64,000 nt of DNA from Plastoroseomonas arctica (GTDB lineage: Bacteria > Pseudomonadota > Alphaproteobacteria > Acetobacterales > Acetobacteraceae), in contig NZ_JAAEDH010000007.1 of NCBI RefSeq assembly GCF_018128965.1, positions 1-64,000 on the forward strand. The letters run 5' to 3'. Positions 1-9,698 of this stretch are shown one piece after another (position 1 is the stretch's first letter; each line of letters opens with the position of its first letter). Position numbers and translations under genes: made by a program. Below the pieces are notes generated by a model. It saw nothing but the letters and a program-made list of their open reading frames with translations, had not been told where the DNA came from and searched no databases.

Positions 1-114
1 GGACAGGACCATCACAAGCATCAATATCAGCCACACGAATACACCGTGACCAATACTTCCAAACCAGATGCAATTGTCAAAGAACCCCCCGACCTTCAGG
101 GACGAAAACACCCC

Positions 115-132
115 CCGAGAAACTCTTCTCGG
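115..132. terminator. Small hairpin downstream of the epimerase gene
   Basis: A 7-bp perfect stem (CCGAGAA paired with TTCTCGG) closed by ACTC lies about 90 bases beyond the stop of the leftward epimerase gene. There is no convincing U-run, so a terminator role is only a guess. The rest of bases 1-223 shows no gene. Confidence 0.3.
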
Positions 133-223
133 TTGGCGCTCTGTCCCGTCTTTCGGGGCACTGCGTGGGAGCCTGCGTCAGACCCTCGTGCCCGGCGCCT
201 TACTCCTCGGCGGTGGCGGGCTT

Positions 224-1219
224 TTATGTCCCTGCCACGGAACCGTCAACACCCATTTTTCGCCAATCGCGAAACCAGGCGGCGAATTGTGGAATTCCCG
301 CCTCGATCGGTGTCGTCGGCGCATAGCCGGTGAGTGCGGAAATGGCGTCCACATCGGCAAAAGTCTCGCGCACTTCGGTCGCCGGGCGGGGCGCAACCTC
401 GATCACGGCGCGCGTGCCCAGCGCATCCTCCAGCACCGCCACGAAGCGTGACACCAGCTCGCTGCGATGATTGCCGATGTTGAGGATCCTCGGCGCCTCG
501 ACAGGCGCCGGGCGGTCGAGAACGCCCACCACGCCGGCCACGATATCAGTCACATAGGTGAAATCGCGCTTCAGATTGCCGCCCTCGTAGAGCGTGATCG
601 GACGTCCCGCGAGGATCGCCTCCGCGAACAGCCACGGTGCCATGTCTGGGCGCCCCCAGGGGCCGTAGGCGGTGAAGAATCGCAGTCCGGTCTGCGGCAG
701 GCCGAACAGGTGCCCATAGGCGGCGCTCATCAGCTCCCCCGCCCGCTTGGTGGCGGCATAGAGCGATACCGGCGTATCCACCCGATCCGACTCCGCGAAT
801 GGCAAGGCGGTATTGCCCCCATAGACCGAGGATGAGCTCGCATAGACCAGGTGCCGCAGCCCAGGGAGCCGCCGCGCCAGCTCCAGCACCACCAGGTGCC
901 CCATCACGTTCGCATCGACATAGGCGTAGGGATCGACCAGCGAGTGCCGGACACCCGCCTGTGCGGCCAGGTGCAGGATGCGCGTGATGGCCGGCACCTC
1001 CGCGGCGAGTGCCAGCATCGCACCCCGATCGCTGACGTCGATCGGGCGGAAGCTAAACCCCGCCCTGCCCTCCAGCCGCGCGAGTCGCGCCCGCTTCAGC
1101 CGCACGTCGTAGTAGGCGTTGAGCGAATCGATCCCGATCACCTGCTCGCCGCGTGCGAGCAGCGCCTCGGCGGCATGCATGCCGATGAAGCCCGCCACGC
1201 CCGTGACCAGGATCGTCAC
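224..1219 (-). CDS. NAD-dependent epimerase/dehydratase, UDP-glucuronate 4-epimerase-like
   Basis: A 331-residue cytoplasmic extended short-chain dehydrogenase/reductase. The Rossmann nucleotide-binding motif GVAGFIG spans residues 7-13. The catalytic set is visible as the serine run at 128-131 and YAATK with Tyr154 and Lys158. The NAYYD segment after the first strands is typical of UDP-glucuronate 4-epimerases (CapI/LspL group), which make UDP-galacturonate for surface polysaccharide. The start is GTG with a weak ribosome-binding site. It lies 9 bases after the stop of the upstream Bug gene, so the two are probably co-transcribed, although a functional link is not obvious. Family assignment is firm; the exact sugar is inferred. 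Confidence 0.85.
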   Translation of the reverse strand: MTILVTGVAGFIGMHAAEALLARGEQVIGIDSLNAYYDVRLKRARLARLEGRAGFSFRPIDVSDRGAMLALAAEVPAITRILHLAAQAGVRHSLVDPYAYVDANVMGHLVVLELARRLPGLRHLVYASSSSVYGGNTALPFAESDRVDTPVSLYAATKRAGELMSAAYGHLFGLPQTGLRFFTAYGPWGRPDMAPWLFAEAILAGRPITLYEGGNLKRDFTYVTDIVAGVVGVLDRPAPVEAPRILNIGNHRSELVSRFVAVLEDALGTRAVIEVAPRPATEVRETFADVDAISALTGYAPTTPIEAGIPQFAAWFRDWRKMGVDGSVAGT

Positions 1220-1228
1220 GGGATCAGC

Positions 1229-2200
1229 TCAACTGTCGGCGCGGATGTTGTTGCCGCGGATGACCTCGCCCCACTTGTCGATCTGCTGGGCGAGAAAGGC
1301 GCGGCAGGCATCGGCGCTGGAGGCGACAACGTCGCAGCCCTGCTCCTCGATTTTGCGCTTCACCTCCGGGTCCGCCAGCGCGAGGGCCATCGCCTCCTGC
1401 ATGCGGCGCTGGATCGGCTCGGGCGTGCCGGCGCGGCCGACGAAGGCCCACCAGGTCGGCGCTTCGAAATCGCCCACGCCCTGTTGCGCGAAGCTTTGCA
1501 CGCCGGGCACGTGATGGCTCTCCGTGCGCGTCGTGACACCCAGCGGGCGCAGCGTGCCGGCGCGGATGTGCTGGGAGATGATCACCACGTTGGACATGAA
1601 CAGCGGCACGTTGCCGGCCACCGCATCCTGCAGCGCCGGGCCACCGCCGCGGTAGGGCACGTGCACCAGGCTCATCCCCGACCGCGCCGAGAGCAGCACC
1701 GTCGAGACATGGGCGAGCCCGCCGACGCCCGAGCTCGCATAGCCGATCGTGTCCGGCGCCGCCTTCGCCGCATTCACCACATCGGCGAAGCTCCGGTAGG
1801 GCGTTGACTGATGCGCCACCAGCGCGAGCGGGCCGGTCGCGACCAGCGTGACAGGGGCGAAGGCCTCGAGCGTGCGGTAGGGCAGGCGCATGACGGTCTG
1901 ATTGGTCGCCTCGTTGTCGTAGGCAAGCATCCAGGTGTAGCCATCGGCCGGTGCGCGCGCGGCCTCGGCCGATCCGATGGAGCCCGAGGCGCCGCCGCGA
2001 TTCTCGATGATGATCGGGCGGCCGAGGATCTCGGCCAGCTTGGGCTGGAACAGGCGCGCAACGGTGTCGGTCGACCCGCCCGGCGGCCAGGGCACGATGA
2101 TGCGCAGCGGCCGGTCCGGCCAGGCGCCGGATTGGGCATTGGCGATGTGCGGGGTCGCGAGCGCGCCGGCGGTGGCGGCCAGGAGTGTGCGGCGGAACAT
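1229..2200 (-). CDS. Bug/TctC-family tripartite tricarboxylate transporter substrate-binding protein
   Basis: A 323-residue periplasmic solute receptor. The start ATG at 2200 is preceded by GAGGATCC and opens a signal peptide (MFRRTLLAATAGALATPHIANAQ), after which the mature protein begins with the family hallmark WPDRPLRIIVPWPPGGSTD. The GGASGSIGS segment and the GGGPAL stretch are also typical of Bug proteins, which bind small carboxylates. No TctA or TctB membrane partner is in this window, as is usual for the many orphan Bug receptors of Acetobacteraceae and Burkholderiales. The ligand cannot be predicted. An open frame continues upstream to 2389 but has no signal peptide logic. Confidence 0.88.
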   Translation of the reverse strand: MFRRTLLAATAGALATPHIANAQSGAWPDRPLRIIVPWPPGGSTDTVARLFQPKLAEILGRPIIIENRGGASGSIGSAEAARAPADGYTWMLAYDNEATNQTVMRLPYRTLEAFAPVTLVATGPLALVAHQSTPYRSFADVVNAAKAAPDTIGYASSGVGGLAHVSTVLLSARSGMSLVHVPYRGGGPALQDAVAGNVPLFMSNVVIISQHIRAGTLRPLGVTTRTESHHVPGVQSFAQQGVGDFEAPTWWAFVGRAGTPEPIQRRMQEAMALALADPEVKRKIEEQGCDVVASSADACRAFLAQQIDKWGEVIRGNNIRADS

Positions 2201-2799
2201 GGACGGATCCTCGGCGGTTTCTGGCGCGTTTGCGCGGGCGGTCTTCTTGTGCGGATCTTGACCCGATACCAGGTCGGGCGCCGTCCCGCGATGAACGGCT
2301 TTGCCATGCGGTGCGGCACGCCTCAAGCCCCCCGTAAAATGGCCTTGTTTCCTTACCGCCGCCGCGGCCCGAACCCATTGCAAAGACACGTATTTTTACA
2401 AGGAAATCGGAATTCCTTACCACCTTACCGCCCTGGCAAGTGTCCAGCTTACGCGCTCACTCACCGGGTCAGTCGGTGCGGACCATCGCATAGCCTGCCG
2501 TCTTAGGCACATGGGTTCATAATACGTTCTTAGTTCATACCGCCCGCCGAAATGCAAGGAATGCTTGCTCAAACCAACGGGCGCGATCATCGTTCAGGTG
2601 GACCAACCTTCTCAACCGAGACCTCCGTGACCTTCTTCCACCTCCACCGCCAGCGCGGCCCTGTCTTCGCCCTGCAGATGCGTTTGCAGGGCTGATCAGG
2701 TCACGGACCCAAGCGTCCTTCCTCCCGGTCGGCTCATCCCCGAAGCCTATCTCCCGTGCCTGGACATCGCGTCCCGCCGGGAACGAGGAAGCCGCCGCC
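2201..2799. other. 599-bp divergent intergenic region, no gene found
   Basis: This gap separates the leftward Bug gene from the rightward ABC-F gene and should hold both promoters. No convincing coding frame is present; long leftward frames here are antisense shadows of the ABC-F gene. An 8-bp perfect hairpin (GCCCTGCA at 2669-2676 with TGCAGGGC at 2685-2692) encloses the start of a five-codon frame (MRLQG, 2678-2695). That could be a leader for the ABC-F gene but may be chance. Confidence 0.4.
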
Positions 2800-4317
2800 G
2801 TGACCCTCCTTTCAGCCCATTCGCTCGGCATCACGCTGGGCACGCGCCTGTTCTCCAACCTCGAATTCAGCATCCAGAAGGGCGACCGCCTCGGTCTCGT
2901 CGCCGCCAATGGGCGGGGCAAATCCACCTTGCTTCGATGCCTCGCCGGGCTGTCCGACCCGACCGAAGGCGGCTGCCGCACCGCCCGTGGCATCCGCGTC
3001 ACGCTGATGGTGCAGGATCCCGACCCGGACCTCCTTCGCCTGCCCATGCGGGATGTCGTGCTGGCGGCGCTGCCGGCCGGAACCCGTGATTGGGAGGCCT
3101 GGCGGGCGGACGTCGTGCTCGATGCGCTCGAACTTCCCGAGGGCCTGCGCGCCAACCCCTTCGGCGAACTCAGCGGCGGGTGGCAGCGCATGGCGCTGCT
3201 GGCCCAGGCTTGGCTGACCGAACCCGACATCCTTCTGATGGATGAGCCGACCAACCACCTCGACCTCCAGCGGATCGGGCAGTTGCAGCGCTGGACGGCG
3301 GCATTGCCGAAGGAGACGGCGCTGCTGATCGCGAGCCACGACCGCGCCTTCCTTGACGAGACCACCAGCCGGACCCTGTTCCTTCGCCCCGATGTCTCGG
3401 TGGCGTTCGCTCTGCCCTATTCGGCGGCCCGCGCCAGCCTCGACGCGCTGGACGCGGCGACGGCCCGCGAGCATGCGAATGCGCTGCGGCAGGCGGACCA
3501 GCTGCGCCGCCAGGCGGCCAAGCTGAACAATATCGGCATCAACTCCGGCTCCGACCTGCTCACGGTCAAGACCAGGCAGTTGAAGGATCGCGCCGAGCGG
3601 ATCGAGTCCGCGGCCCGTCCGGCGCATCGCGCCGCCTCGGCCGGCAAGATCCGGCTGTCGGATGGCGGCACCGACGCAAAGACGCTGCTGGCGATGCATG
3701 AGGTCCGGGTCACCACGCCCGATGGGCGGCCGCTTTTCGGCACGGGGAAACTGTGGGTGCATCCGGGCGACCGGGTGGTCGTGCTCGGCGGCAATGGTGC
3801 GGGCAAGTCGCGCCTGCTGCACCACGTCACGCGGGTGATGCGCGGCGAGACCCATGCAGGGTTCCGTATCAACCCCTCGATCATCCCCGGCATCTGCGAC
3901 CAGACGCTGAGCCACCTGAGGCCGGGCGAGACGCTGCACCAGGCGATCGCGGACCGCTTCGAGGTCGGCGAGCAGCGCATCCGGGCGCTGCTCGCCGGCG
4001 CAGGCTTCGTGGTCGAGCGCCAGGGGCGGATGGTCTCCACCCTGTCCGGCGGCCAGAAAGCGCGCCTGGCAATGCTGATCCTGCGGCTGGAGGAGCCGAA
4101 TTTCTACCTCCTCGATGAGCCGACGAATCACCTGGACATCGAGGGCCAGGAAGCGCTCGAAGGCGAACTCAACCGCGGCGAAGCGGCCTGCATTCTGGTC
4201 TCCCATGACCGCCGCTTCGTGAAGAGTGTCGGCAACCGCTTTTGGCTGATCGAGCGCGGACGGCTCGTCGAGATCGATGCGCCGGATGCCTATTTCGCGG
4301 CGGCGATGGTCAGGTAG
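2800..4317 (+). CDS. ABC-F family ATPase (ribosome-associated type)
   Basis: A 505-residue soluble protein with two ATP-binding cassettes and no membrane segments, the ABC-F architecture (EttA/Uup/ARE group) that acts on the ribosome rather than in transport. Cassette 1 has Walker A AANGRGKST (35-43), signature LSGGW and Walker B LLMDEPTNHLD. Cassette 2 has GGNGAGKS, LSGGQKARLAML and LLDEPTNHLD. A helical linker lies between them. The usual first glycine of Walker A in cassette 1 is alanine and the signature ends in Trp instead of Gln, so cassette 1 may be slower. The start is GTG with CGAGGAAG nine bases upstream. Whether it is a translation factor or an antibiotic-protection protein cannot be told from sequence alone. 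Confidence 0.85.
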   Translation: MTLLSAHSLGITLGTRLFSNLEFSIQKGDRLGLVAANGRGKSTLLRCLAGLSDPTEGGCRTARGIRVTLMVQDPDPDLLRLPMRDVVLAALPAGTRDWEAWRADVVLDALELPEGLRANPFGELSGGWQRMALLAQAWLTEPDILLMDEPTNHLDLQRIGQLQRWTAALPKETALLIASHDRAFLDETTSRTLFLRPDVSVAFALPYSAARASLDALDAATAREHANALRQADQLRRQAAKLNNIGINSGSDLLTVKTRQLKDRAERIESAARPAHRAASAGKIRLSDGGTDAKTLLAMHEVRVTTPDGRPLFGTGKLWVHPGDRVVVLGGNGAGKSRLLHHVTRVMRGETHAGFRINPSIIPGICDQTLSHLRPGETLHQAIADRFEVGEQRIRALLAGAGFVVERQGRMVSTLSGGQKARLAMLILRLEEPNFYLLDEPTNHLDIEGQEALEGELNRGEAACILVSHDRRFVKSVGNRFWLIERGRLVEIDAPDAYFAAAMVR

Positions 4318-4392
4318 CCGGAGCCTTGCCACCGCCAAGGATTCAGGGATCGCCGGGTTGCATCCAGGCGGCGCGCGAAGGCGCGGCGCGGA

Positions 4393-5523
4393 TCATTGGG
4401 CCTCTTCCACCGGGCAGCCCATCGTCGCCGCCAGGCGTTGGGCGAGCGCCTCCACCTCGGCGACGCACCCGCCGGCTGGCAGCATGACCCGCGGGCGGTC
4501 GAGCACGTCGATCGCCAGTCCGGGTTCCTCGCTCATCTTGAACACCGCCACGCGGCGCACCGCGGCCAGCGAGAGGACAACCGGGTCGGCGACGCGAGTG
4601 CGCAGGATATCGGTGTAGGCCAGCCCGCGCAGCGTCACCGTCCCGGCCACATGGTCGACGACCACCGCCTGCTCGCGCGCAGCCTCCTCCCATGGTTGCT
4701 GGAGGCGCATGGTGGCCAGCCCAAGGACGATGACGCCCAACCCACCCAATCGCATGAAGGCCGGCGCGCCGCTCATCAGCAGCAGGAACAGACCGCACAG
4801 CACCACGAAGCCGCCCACCCAAAGCGCCATCCGCCCGGCCGCGACGGGGTTCGGGCTGAGCGGTATATGCTGGGCATGGGGCGGGTCCGGCACCTCCGGT
4901 GGCGGGTCGGGATTGGCGACCGGGACATCCGGCACAGCCACGGTGAGCGCAGCCATCGGGGCGGTCGGGGCGGCATCGCAGGGAACACCGAGCCGGCGCG
5001 CGAGCGCGGCCGCCGCCTCCTGCGCAGCAGCGGGTGCCAAGGCGCCCGAGATCAGCACGTCCGGCGCGTCGCGCCGCCTGACCATCACATGCGCCCCGTC
5101 CGCGAAACGCCGCACCGCGACGGCGCCGAGCGCCCCGAAGGGAAGGTCGATGTCCAGGCCGCTCTCGGCATTGGCAACGCGCAGGACGCCGCGCGCCGGG
5201 TCGACGTCGATGAAGGTCCGTGCCCGCCTGGCGGCGCGACGGCCGGCGTCCCCCCAGACCAGCCAGGCGGCGATTGCGAAGAACACGATGGCGAGCAGGC
5301 GCTCCGCCCCCGACACACGGAAGGCGATCACGAGCCCTGCCAGCGCGGCGCAGATCGCGCAGAGGACCAGTTCGACAGGCATGCGCGCGAGGTCGTCGGG
5401 CAGCCAGGGCAGCCGCACCGGTCCGCGCAGCCCCTCGTTGGTCCAGGCAGCGAGCCCCGGCGTCGGTCGTGGCGGCATCGGCGGTGGTGGTGGTGGGTCG
5501 GCCGGCGGCATCGGTGTGCGCAT
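4393..5523 (-). CDS. Membrane protein of unknown function
   Basis: A 376-residue protein with a proline-rich N-terminus (residues 1-22), two hydrophobic segments near residues 48-90, a large hydrophilic region with a second Pro/Asp-rich stretch near 200-225, another pair of hydrophobic segments near 232-272, and a soluble C-terminal domain. This gives a predicted 4-TM topology with two similar soluble halves, each following a TM pair. I do not recognise the family. It shares the strand of the helicase gene, 125 bases downstream of it, and is convergent with the ABC-F gene. The start ATG has only a weak GAGG upstream. Confidence 0.6.
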   Translation of the reverse strand: MRTPMPPADPPPPPPMPPRPTPGLAAWTNEGLRGPVRLPWLPDDLARMPVELVLCAICAALAGLVIAFRVSGAERLLAIVFFAIAAWLVWGDAGRRAARRARTFIDVDPARGVLRVANAESGLDIDLPFGALGAVAVRRFADGAHVMVRRRDAPDVLISGALAPAAAQEAAAALARRLGVPCDAAPTAPMAALTVAVPDVPVANPDPPPEVPDPPHAQHIPLSPNPVAAGRMALWVGGFVVLCGLFLLLMSGAPAFMRLGGLGVIVLGLATMRLQQPWEEAAREQAVVVDHVAGTVTLRGLAYTDILRTRVADPVVLSLAAVRRVAVFKMSEEPGLAIDVLDRPRVMLPAGGCVAEVEALAQRLAATMGCPVEEAQ

Positions 5524-5648
5524 GACGTAGCCTCAGCAACCAGGAAGGGTCACCCGGGCGGGCCGCGTCGCGCATCATCGTCGGGCGGCTCATTCACGCC
5601 GGCCATGCACCCAGACTCAAGGGAAAACCGCAGCGGCGCGGCGCGCCG

Positions 5649-8600
5649 TCAGACCTCGCCGAACAGCGCCGCGATATCCGCCTCATCCAGCGGCGCGCCG
5701 CCCGACTGCGCGCCGCCCAGCACGGTCGCCACCAGCGCCCGCTTCTTGTCCTTCAGCACCTCGATCTTCTCCTCGATGCTGCCCAGCGTCATCAGCCGGT
5801 GCACGAAGACCGGCTTGGTCTGGCCGATCCGGTGCGCCCGGTCCGTCGCCTGGTCCTCGGCCGCGGGGTTCCACCAGGGGTCGTAATGGATGACGGTATC
5901 CGCCGCCGTCAGGTTCAGCCCCACGCCGCCCGCCTTGAGGCTGACCAGGAAGATCGGCACCTCGCCGGCCTGGAAGCGCTCCACCGGCGTCGCCCGGTCC
6001 TTCGTGGAGCCGGTGAGGATCACGTAGTCCATCCCCGCCGCCTTCAACCGCGCCTCGATCAGCGCCAGCATGGAGGTGAACTGGGAGAAGACCAACACCC
6101 TCCGCCCCTCATCGGCCAGTGATTCCAGCAGCTCCATCAGCCGTTCCAGCTTGGCCGATCCGGCTTCGGCCTTCTGCGCCGCCGGTAGCTCCAGCAGCCG
6201 CGGGTCGCAGCACGCCTGGCGCAGCTTCAGCAGCGCATCGAGGATGATGATGCCCGACCGCGCGAGGCCCCGCTCCGCGATCGCGTCCTTCACGCGGCCA
6301 TGCATGGCCAGGCGGATGCCCTCATAGATCGCGCGCTGCGGCGCCTCCATCTCCACGGGCTCGACGATGTCGGTGCGCGGCGGCAGGTCGGAGGCGACCT
6401 CGGCCTTGGTCCTTCGCAGCAGGAAGGGGCGCACGCGGCGGGTGAGTGCCACCTGGCGCTCGGCATCGGCGTGCTTCTCGATGGGCGTTCGGTAGCGGGC
6501 ACGGAAATCCCGCTCGGCGCCGAGAAAGCCCGGCGTGAGGAAATCAAACAGCGACCACAGCTCGCCGAGGTGGTTCTGCAGCGGCGTGCCGGACAGGCAG
6601 ATGCGCTGGCGGGCCTTGAGGCGCATCGCCGCGCGCGTGGCTTCCGCCTTGGGGTTCTTGATGATCTGCGCTTCGTCCAGCACCACCATGTGCCAGGGCT
6701 GCGGCACCAGCGCCTCATGGTCGCGGGCGAGCAGCGGGTAGGTGGTCAGCACCAGGTCGTGCTGATCAATACTGGCGAAATGCTCCCGCCGCGTCGGGCC
6801 ATGCAGCGCCAGCAGTTTCAGGTGAGGGGCGAAGCGCGCGGCCTCGCGCGTCCAGTTCGGGATCAGGCTGGTCGGGCAGATGATCAGCGCCGGACGATCC
6901 AGCCGCCCCGCCTGCTTCTCGATGGCGAGGTGGGCGAGGGTCTGCACCGTCTTTCCCAGGCCCATATCGTCGGCGAGGATGCCGCCGAACCCAGCCTCGC
7001 GCAGGAATTGCAGCCAGGCCACGCCCTCCGCCTGGTAGGGCCGCAGCGCGCCCAGGAACGCCTCGGGCAACGCCACCGGCGGCACCCGGCCCCCGGCCTG
7101 GGCCAGGATGCGGCCCAGCGTGCGGATCTGCTCGCCGCCCGACCAGGCGAGGCCGGTGGCTTCCTCCAGTGCTGCGGCCTCGGCGGCGTCGCGGCGGGTG
7201 AAGCGGACCTTGCCGCCCTGGGTGCCGCCACCGGCGTGGAAATGCGCGAGCGCCATCAGGATCGGGCGCAGCCGCGCCATCGGCAGCGTCAGCAGCCGGC
7301 CATCGTCGAGGGGGATGAGGAAGGGCTCGTCGTCGTCATGGTGCTCGACGAGGGAGACGCCACGGCCACCCTCGATCATGCGCAGCAGCAGCGGCACCAG
7401 GTCCAGGCGCTTGCCGTCGACGATGACGCCGAGTTCGAGGTCGAACCAGTCGATCGCGCCGGTGCCCTGGCCTTCCTGCAGCCGCGCATCCACGTCGGAA
7501 TCGGGCAGCACGATGCGCAGCGGGAAGTCGGTGGCGACCTCGACCTGCCAGCCCTCCTCGCGCAACGCCTCGACCCCCGCGGTCACGATGTCGAACCAGT
7601 CCGCGCCGGCATTGTCGGGGTCGAGGATGTACGTCCCCGGCACCTCGCGGCCGAGATGGCCGGGGATGATGGCCGCGACGTCGACCAGGCCGAGCGCATC
7701 CAGGCGCAGCATCGCGGCGCGCTCCGCCTCGCGCTCGCGGGTGACGCGGTAGAGCCGCCCGCCCTGCGTGACGGTCGCGACGCCGAGCGGGGATCCGGGC
7801 GGCACCACCACCGGCCCGTAGCCGAAGGACAGGCGCGCGGCCGGTGTCTCGGTCACGCGCGGTGCGGTCTTGAACAACGGGTCGGCAGCGGCCGCGGCGG
7901 GGTCGAAGGGCAGAGAGGCGCGGGTGAGGCGCAGCCGCGGCGAGGCCGGCGCTTCCACATCCTCGGCGGCGCCCGGCGCGAAGGGGGGCGGGGCACCGGG
8001 CAGCCGGCGCGCGAGTTCCGCAGCGACCCGTTCCACATGCGCGGCTGGGATCGGCGGTGCGGCGAGCAGGGTCCGCACCATGGCATCGGGCAGGCCGGCC
8101 TCGACCGGACCGAAGGTGGCGCTCGCCGGGTCGAAGTACCACGGCATCGGCAGCGACAACCCGACCAGTGGGGGGTCCAGCGGCAGCCCCGCACGCTGGC
8201 TGCCGTCGGTCGCGACCTCCCAGGCGATGGCGGCCGCGCATGGCGGGCCTTCGCGAAGCTGCGGGCCCGCCACGTCCTGCCAATGGGCGCGGCCGGTGGC
8301 GAGGATTTGGCGCAACAGACCGGCCGGGTCGTCATCCTCGGCCAGGCCACGGCTGTCATCCGACAGCCGGCCCAGGCGGCGAAGGATCAGCCGGTCGCCC
8401 GCGCCCACATGGGCCATCGGCAGCTCGACCGTGCGGACATTGAACGGGCGCGGCTGCCCGGCGGTGCCATCCTTGCGGATGCGGCAGACCGTGGCGACGG
8501 CGTGCAGCGCCATCCCGCCGCGGAAGCTCGGGACGATGTCGAGGATATAGCGCAGCTGCGTGCCTTCGACGCGCGACGCCGCCTCCGCCGCCACGCCGGC

Positions 8601-8996
8601 GTCGAGGCTGTCGAGCCAGAGCGCCACGTCCGAGGGCAGGCGGCCATCCGGCACCGCGGCCGGGGTCGATGGCCGCGCGGCGAGGCCGCCCTGCATCGCG
8701 ATCAGCACCGCGGCCACGTGCTTGCAGTTGAAGTTGACCGGGCAGGTGCAGATGCCCTCGAGCACCAGCTTGTGCCGGGGCCCGCGCGAAAACACGATGT
8801 TCTGCGCATAGGGGCGCTTGGCGGTGCCGGCGGTCTCGGCATCGATCACCCAGCCGCCGCTGCTGATGCGCCGCGACAGCACGCGCCCTTCGGCGGCATA
8901 GGCGCGGCCAGCGTCGCGCACGCTGGGCATGAACTCCGCCATGACGGCGCCGCTGCGGATGTGATCGAAGACGGCGCGGTCGAGATGTTCAGCCAT
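5649..8996 (-). CDS. SWIM-zinc-finger SNF2-family DEAD/DEAH helicase
   Basis: A 1115-residue Swi2/Snf2-type ATPase (RapA/HepA-like bacterial group). An N-terminal SWIM zinc finger is visible as CTCPVNFNCKHVAA. A long middle domain follows, then the two RecA-like lobes: Walker A DDMGLGKT, DEAQIIKN, SGTPLQNHLGELWSLFDFL, LVFSQFTSM and the closing AHRIGQTKPVFVHRL motif. Such proteins translocate on duplex DNA and remodel protein-DNA complexes; their cellular role in bacteria is poorly defined. Start ATG 8996 (MAEHLDRAVF) was chosen over ATG 9038, which would nearly abut the cysE stop. The SD is weak at both. The gene follows cysK-cysE on the same strand and may be read from the same transcript. 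Confidence 0.88.
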   Translation of the reverse strand: MAEHLDRAVFDHIRSGAVMAEFMPSVRDAGRAYAAEGRVLSRRISSGGWVIDAETAGTAKRPYAQNIVFSRGPRHKLVLEGICTCPVNFNCKHVAAVLIAMQGGLAARPSTPAAVPDGRLPSDVALWLDSLDAGVAAEAASRVEGTQLRYILDIVPSFRGGMALHAVATVCRIRKDGTAGQPRPFNVRTVELPMAHVGAGDRLILRRLGRLSDDSRGLAEDDDPAGLLRQILATGRAHWQDVAGPQLREGPPCAAAIAWEVATDGSQRAGLPLDPPLVGLSLPMPWYFDPASATFGPVEAGLPDAMVRTLLAAPPIPAAHVERVAAELARRLPGAPPPFAPGAAEDVEAPASPRLRLTRASLPFDPAAAAADPLFKTAPRVTETPAARLSFGYGPVVVPPGSPLGVATVTQGGRLYRVTREREAERAAMLRLDALGLVDVAAIIPGHLGREVPGTYILDPDNAGADWFDIVTAGVEALREEGWQVEVATDFPLRIVLPDSDVDARLQEGQGTGAIDWFDLELGVIVDGKRLDLVPLLLRMIEGGRGVSLVEHHDDDEPFLIPLDDGRLLTLPMARLRPILMALAHFHAGGGTQGGKVRFTRRDAAEAAALEEATGLAWSGGEQIRTLGRILAQAGGRVPPVALPEAFLGALRPYQAEGVAWLQFLREAGFGGILADDMGLGKTVQTLAHLAIEKQAGRLDRPALIICPTSLIPNWTREAARFAPHLKLLALHGPTRREHFASIDQHDLVLTTYPLLARDHEALVPQPWHMVVLDEAQIIKNPKAEATRAAMRLKARQRICLSGTPLQNHLGELWSLFDFLTPGFLGAERDFRARYRTPIEKHADAERQVALTRRVRPFLLRRTKAEVASDLPPRTDIVEPVEMEAPQRAIYEGIRLAMHGRVKDAIAERGLARSGIIILDALLKLRQACCDPRLLELPAAQKAEAGSAKLERLMELLESLADEGRRVLVFSQFTSMLALIEARLKAAGMDYVILTGSTKDRATPVERFQAGEVPIFLVSLKAGGVGLNLTAADTVIHYDPWWNPAAEDQATDRAHRIGQTKPVFVHRLMTLGSIEEKIEVLKDKKRALVATVLGGAQSGGAPLDEADIAALFGEV

Positions 8997-9045
8997 GGGG
9001 GCGGCGGTTACCCGCTGGGCGGGTCCGCGCCAACCCATCAATCAC

Positions 9046-9690
9046 TCAGGAGCCCACGCGCTCGCGCTGCGCGACCTCGGCGCGGAGCAGCGCCACCTCG
9101 GCCCGCAAGGCCGCGAGCTGCTCGCCGACCGGGTCTGCCTCGGGCCGCGTCAGGCCATAGCCGATGCCGGGATCGGAGCAAGGATCGTCGCCGGGCGGGC
9201 GGGCCGGGATGCCAACCACCGTCTGGTCGGCGGGTACATTGCGCACGACCACGGCGTTGGCGCCGATCCGCGCCCCGTCGCCCACCGTGATGGGCCCGAG
9301 CACCTTGGCCCCCGCGCCGATCGTCACGCCATTGCCGATCGTCGGGTGGCGCTTGCCGGTGGCGGTGGTGAGGCCGCCCAGCGTCACCCCGTGATACATG
9401 TAGACGTCGTCGCCCACCTCGGCGGTCTCGCCGAACACCACGCCCATCCCGTGGTCGATGAACAGCCGCCGGCCGATCTTCGCGCCGGGATGGATCTCGA
9501 TCCCCGTGAGAAACCGCGACAGGTGGGAGATGCAGCGCGCCGGCGCGCGCATCCCGCCACGCCACAGCGCGTGCGCCATGCGGTGCCACACCACGGCGTG
9601 CAGCCCGGCATAGCACAGGATGGTCTCCGGCCAGTTCGGCTTGGCCGGGTCGCGGGCGCGGATGTTGCGGGCGAGTTCGAGGAGTTCCAT
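9046..9690 (-). CDS. cysE: Serine O-acetyltransferase
   Basis: A 214-residue left-handed beta-helix acetyltransferase that makes O-acetylserine from serine and acetyl-CoA, the first step of cysteine synthesis. The core is [31 protein letters not shown] and [10 protein letters not shown], followed by hexapeptide repeats ([23 protein letters not shown]) and the GIPAR segment. This is the short epsC/NifP-like form without the long helical N-domain. The C-terminus carries a predicted coiled-coil (residues about 190-210) instead of the usual GxGI tail that docks into cysteine synthase. It starts 8 bases after the cysK stop, so substrate-producing and substrate-using enzymes are coupled in one operon. 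Confidence 0.92.
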   Translation of the reverse strand: MELLELARNIRARDPAKPNWPETILCYAGLHAVVWHRMAHALWRGGMRAPARCISHLSRFLTGIEIHPGAKIGRRLFIDHGMGVVFGETAEVGDDVYMYHGVTLGGLTTATGKRHPTIGNGVTIGAGAKVLGPITVGDGARIGANAVVVRNVPADQTVVGIPARPPGDDPCSDPGIGYGLTRPEADPVGEQLAALRAEVALLRAEVAQRERVGS

Positions 9691-9698
9691 GGCGTCTC

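Noticed and set aside
42-451. Rightward open frames at the left edge of the window
   Set aside because: They overlap the epimerase gene antisense or lie in non-coding sequence, with no recognisable protein features.
2812-4338. Leftward 508-codon open frame antisense to the ABC-F gene
   Set aside because: No motif, shadow composition, and no SD; the ABC-F gene explains the region.
6300-9290. Very long rightward open frame antisense to the helicase gene
   Set aside because: It is a high-GC shadow frame: Arg/Gly/His/Gln-rich composition, no domain, and it covers a well-supported SNF2 gene.
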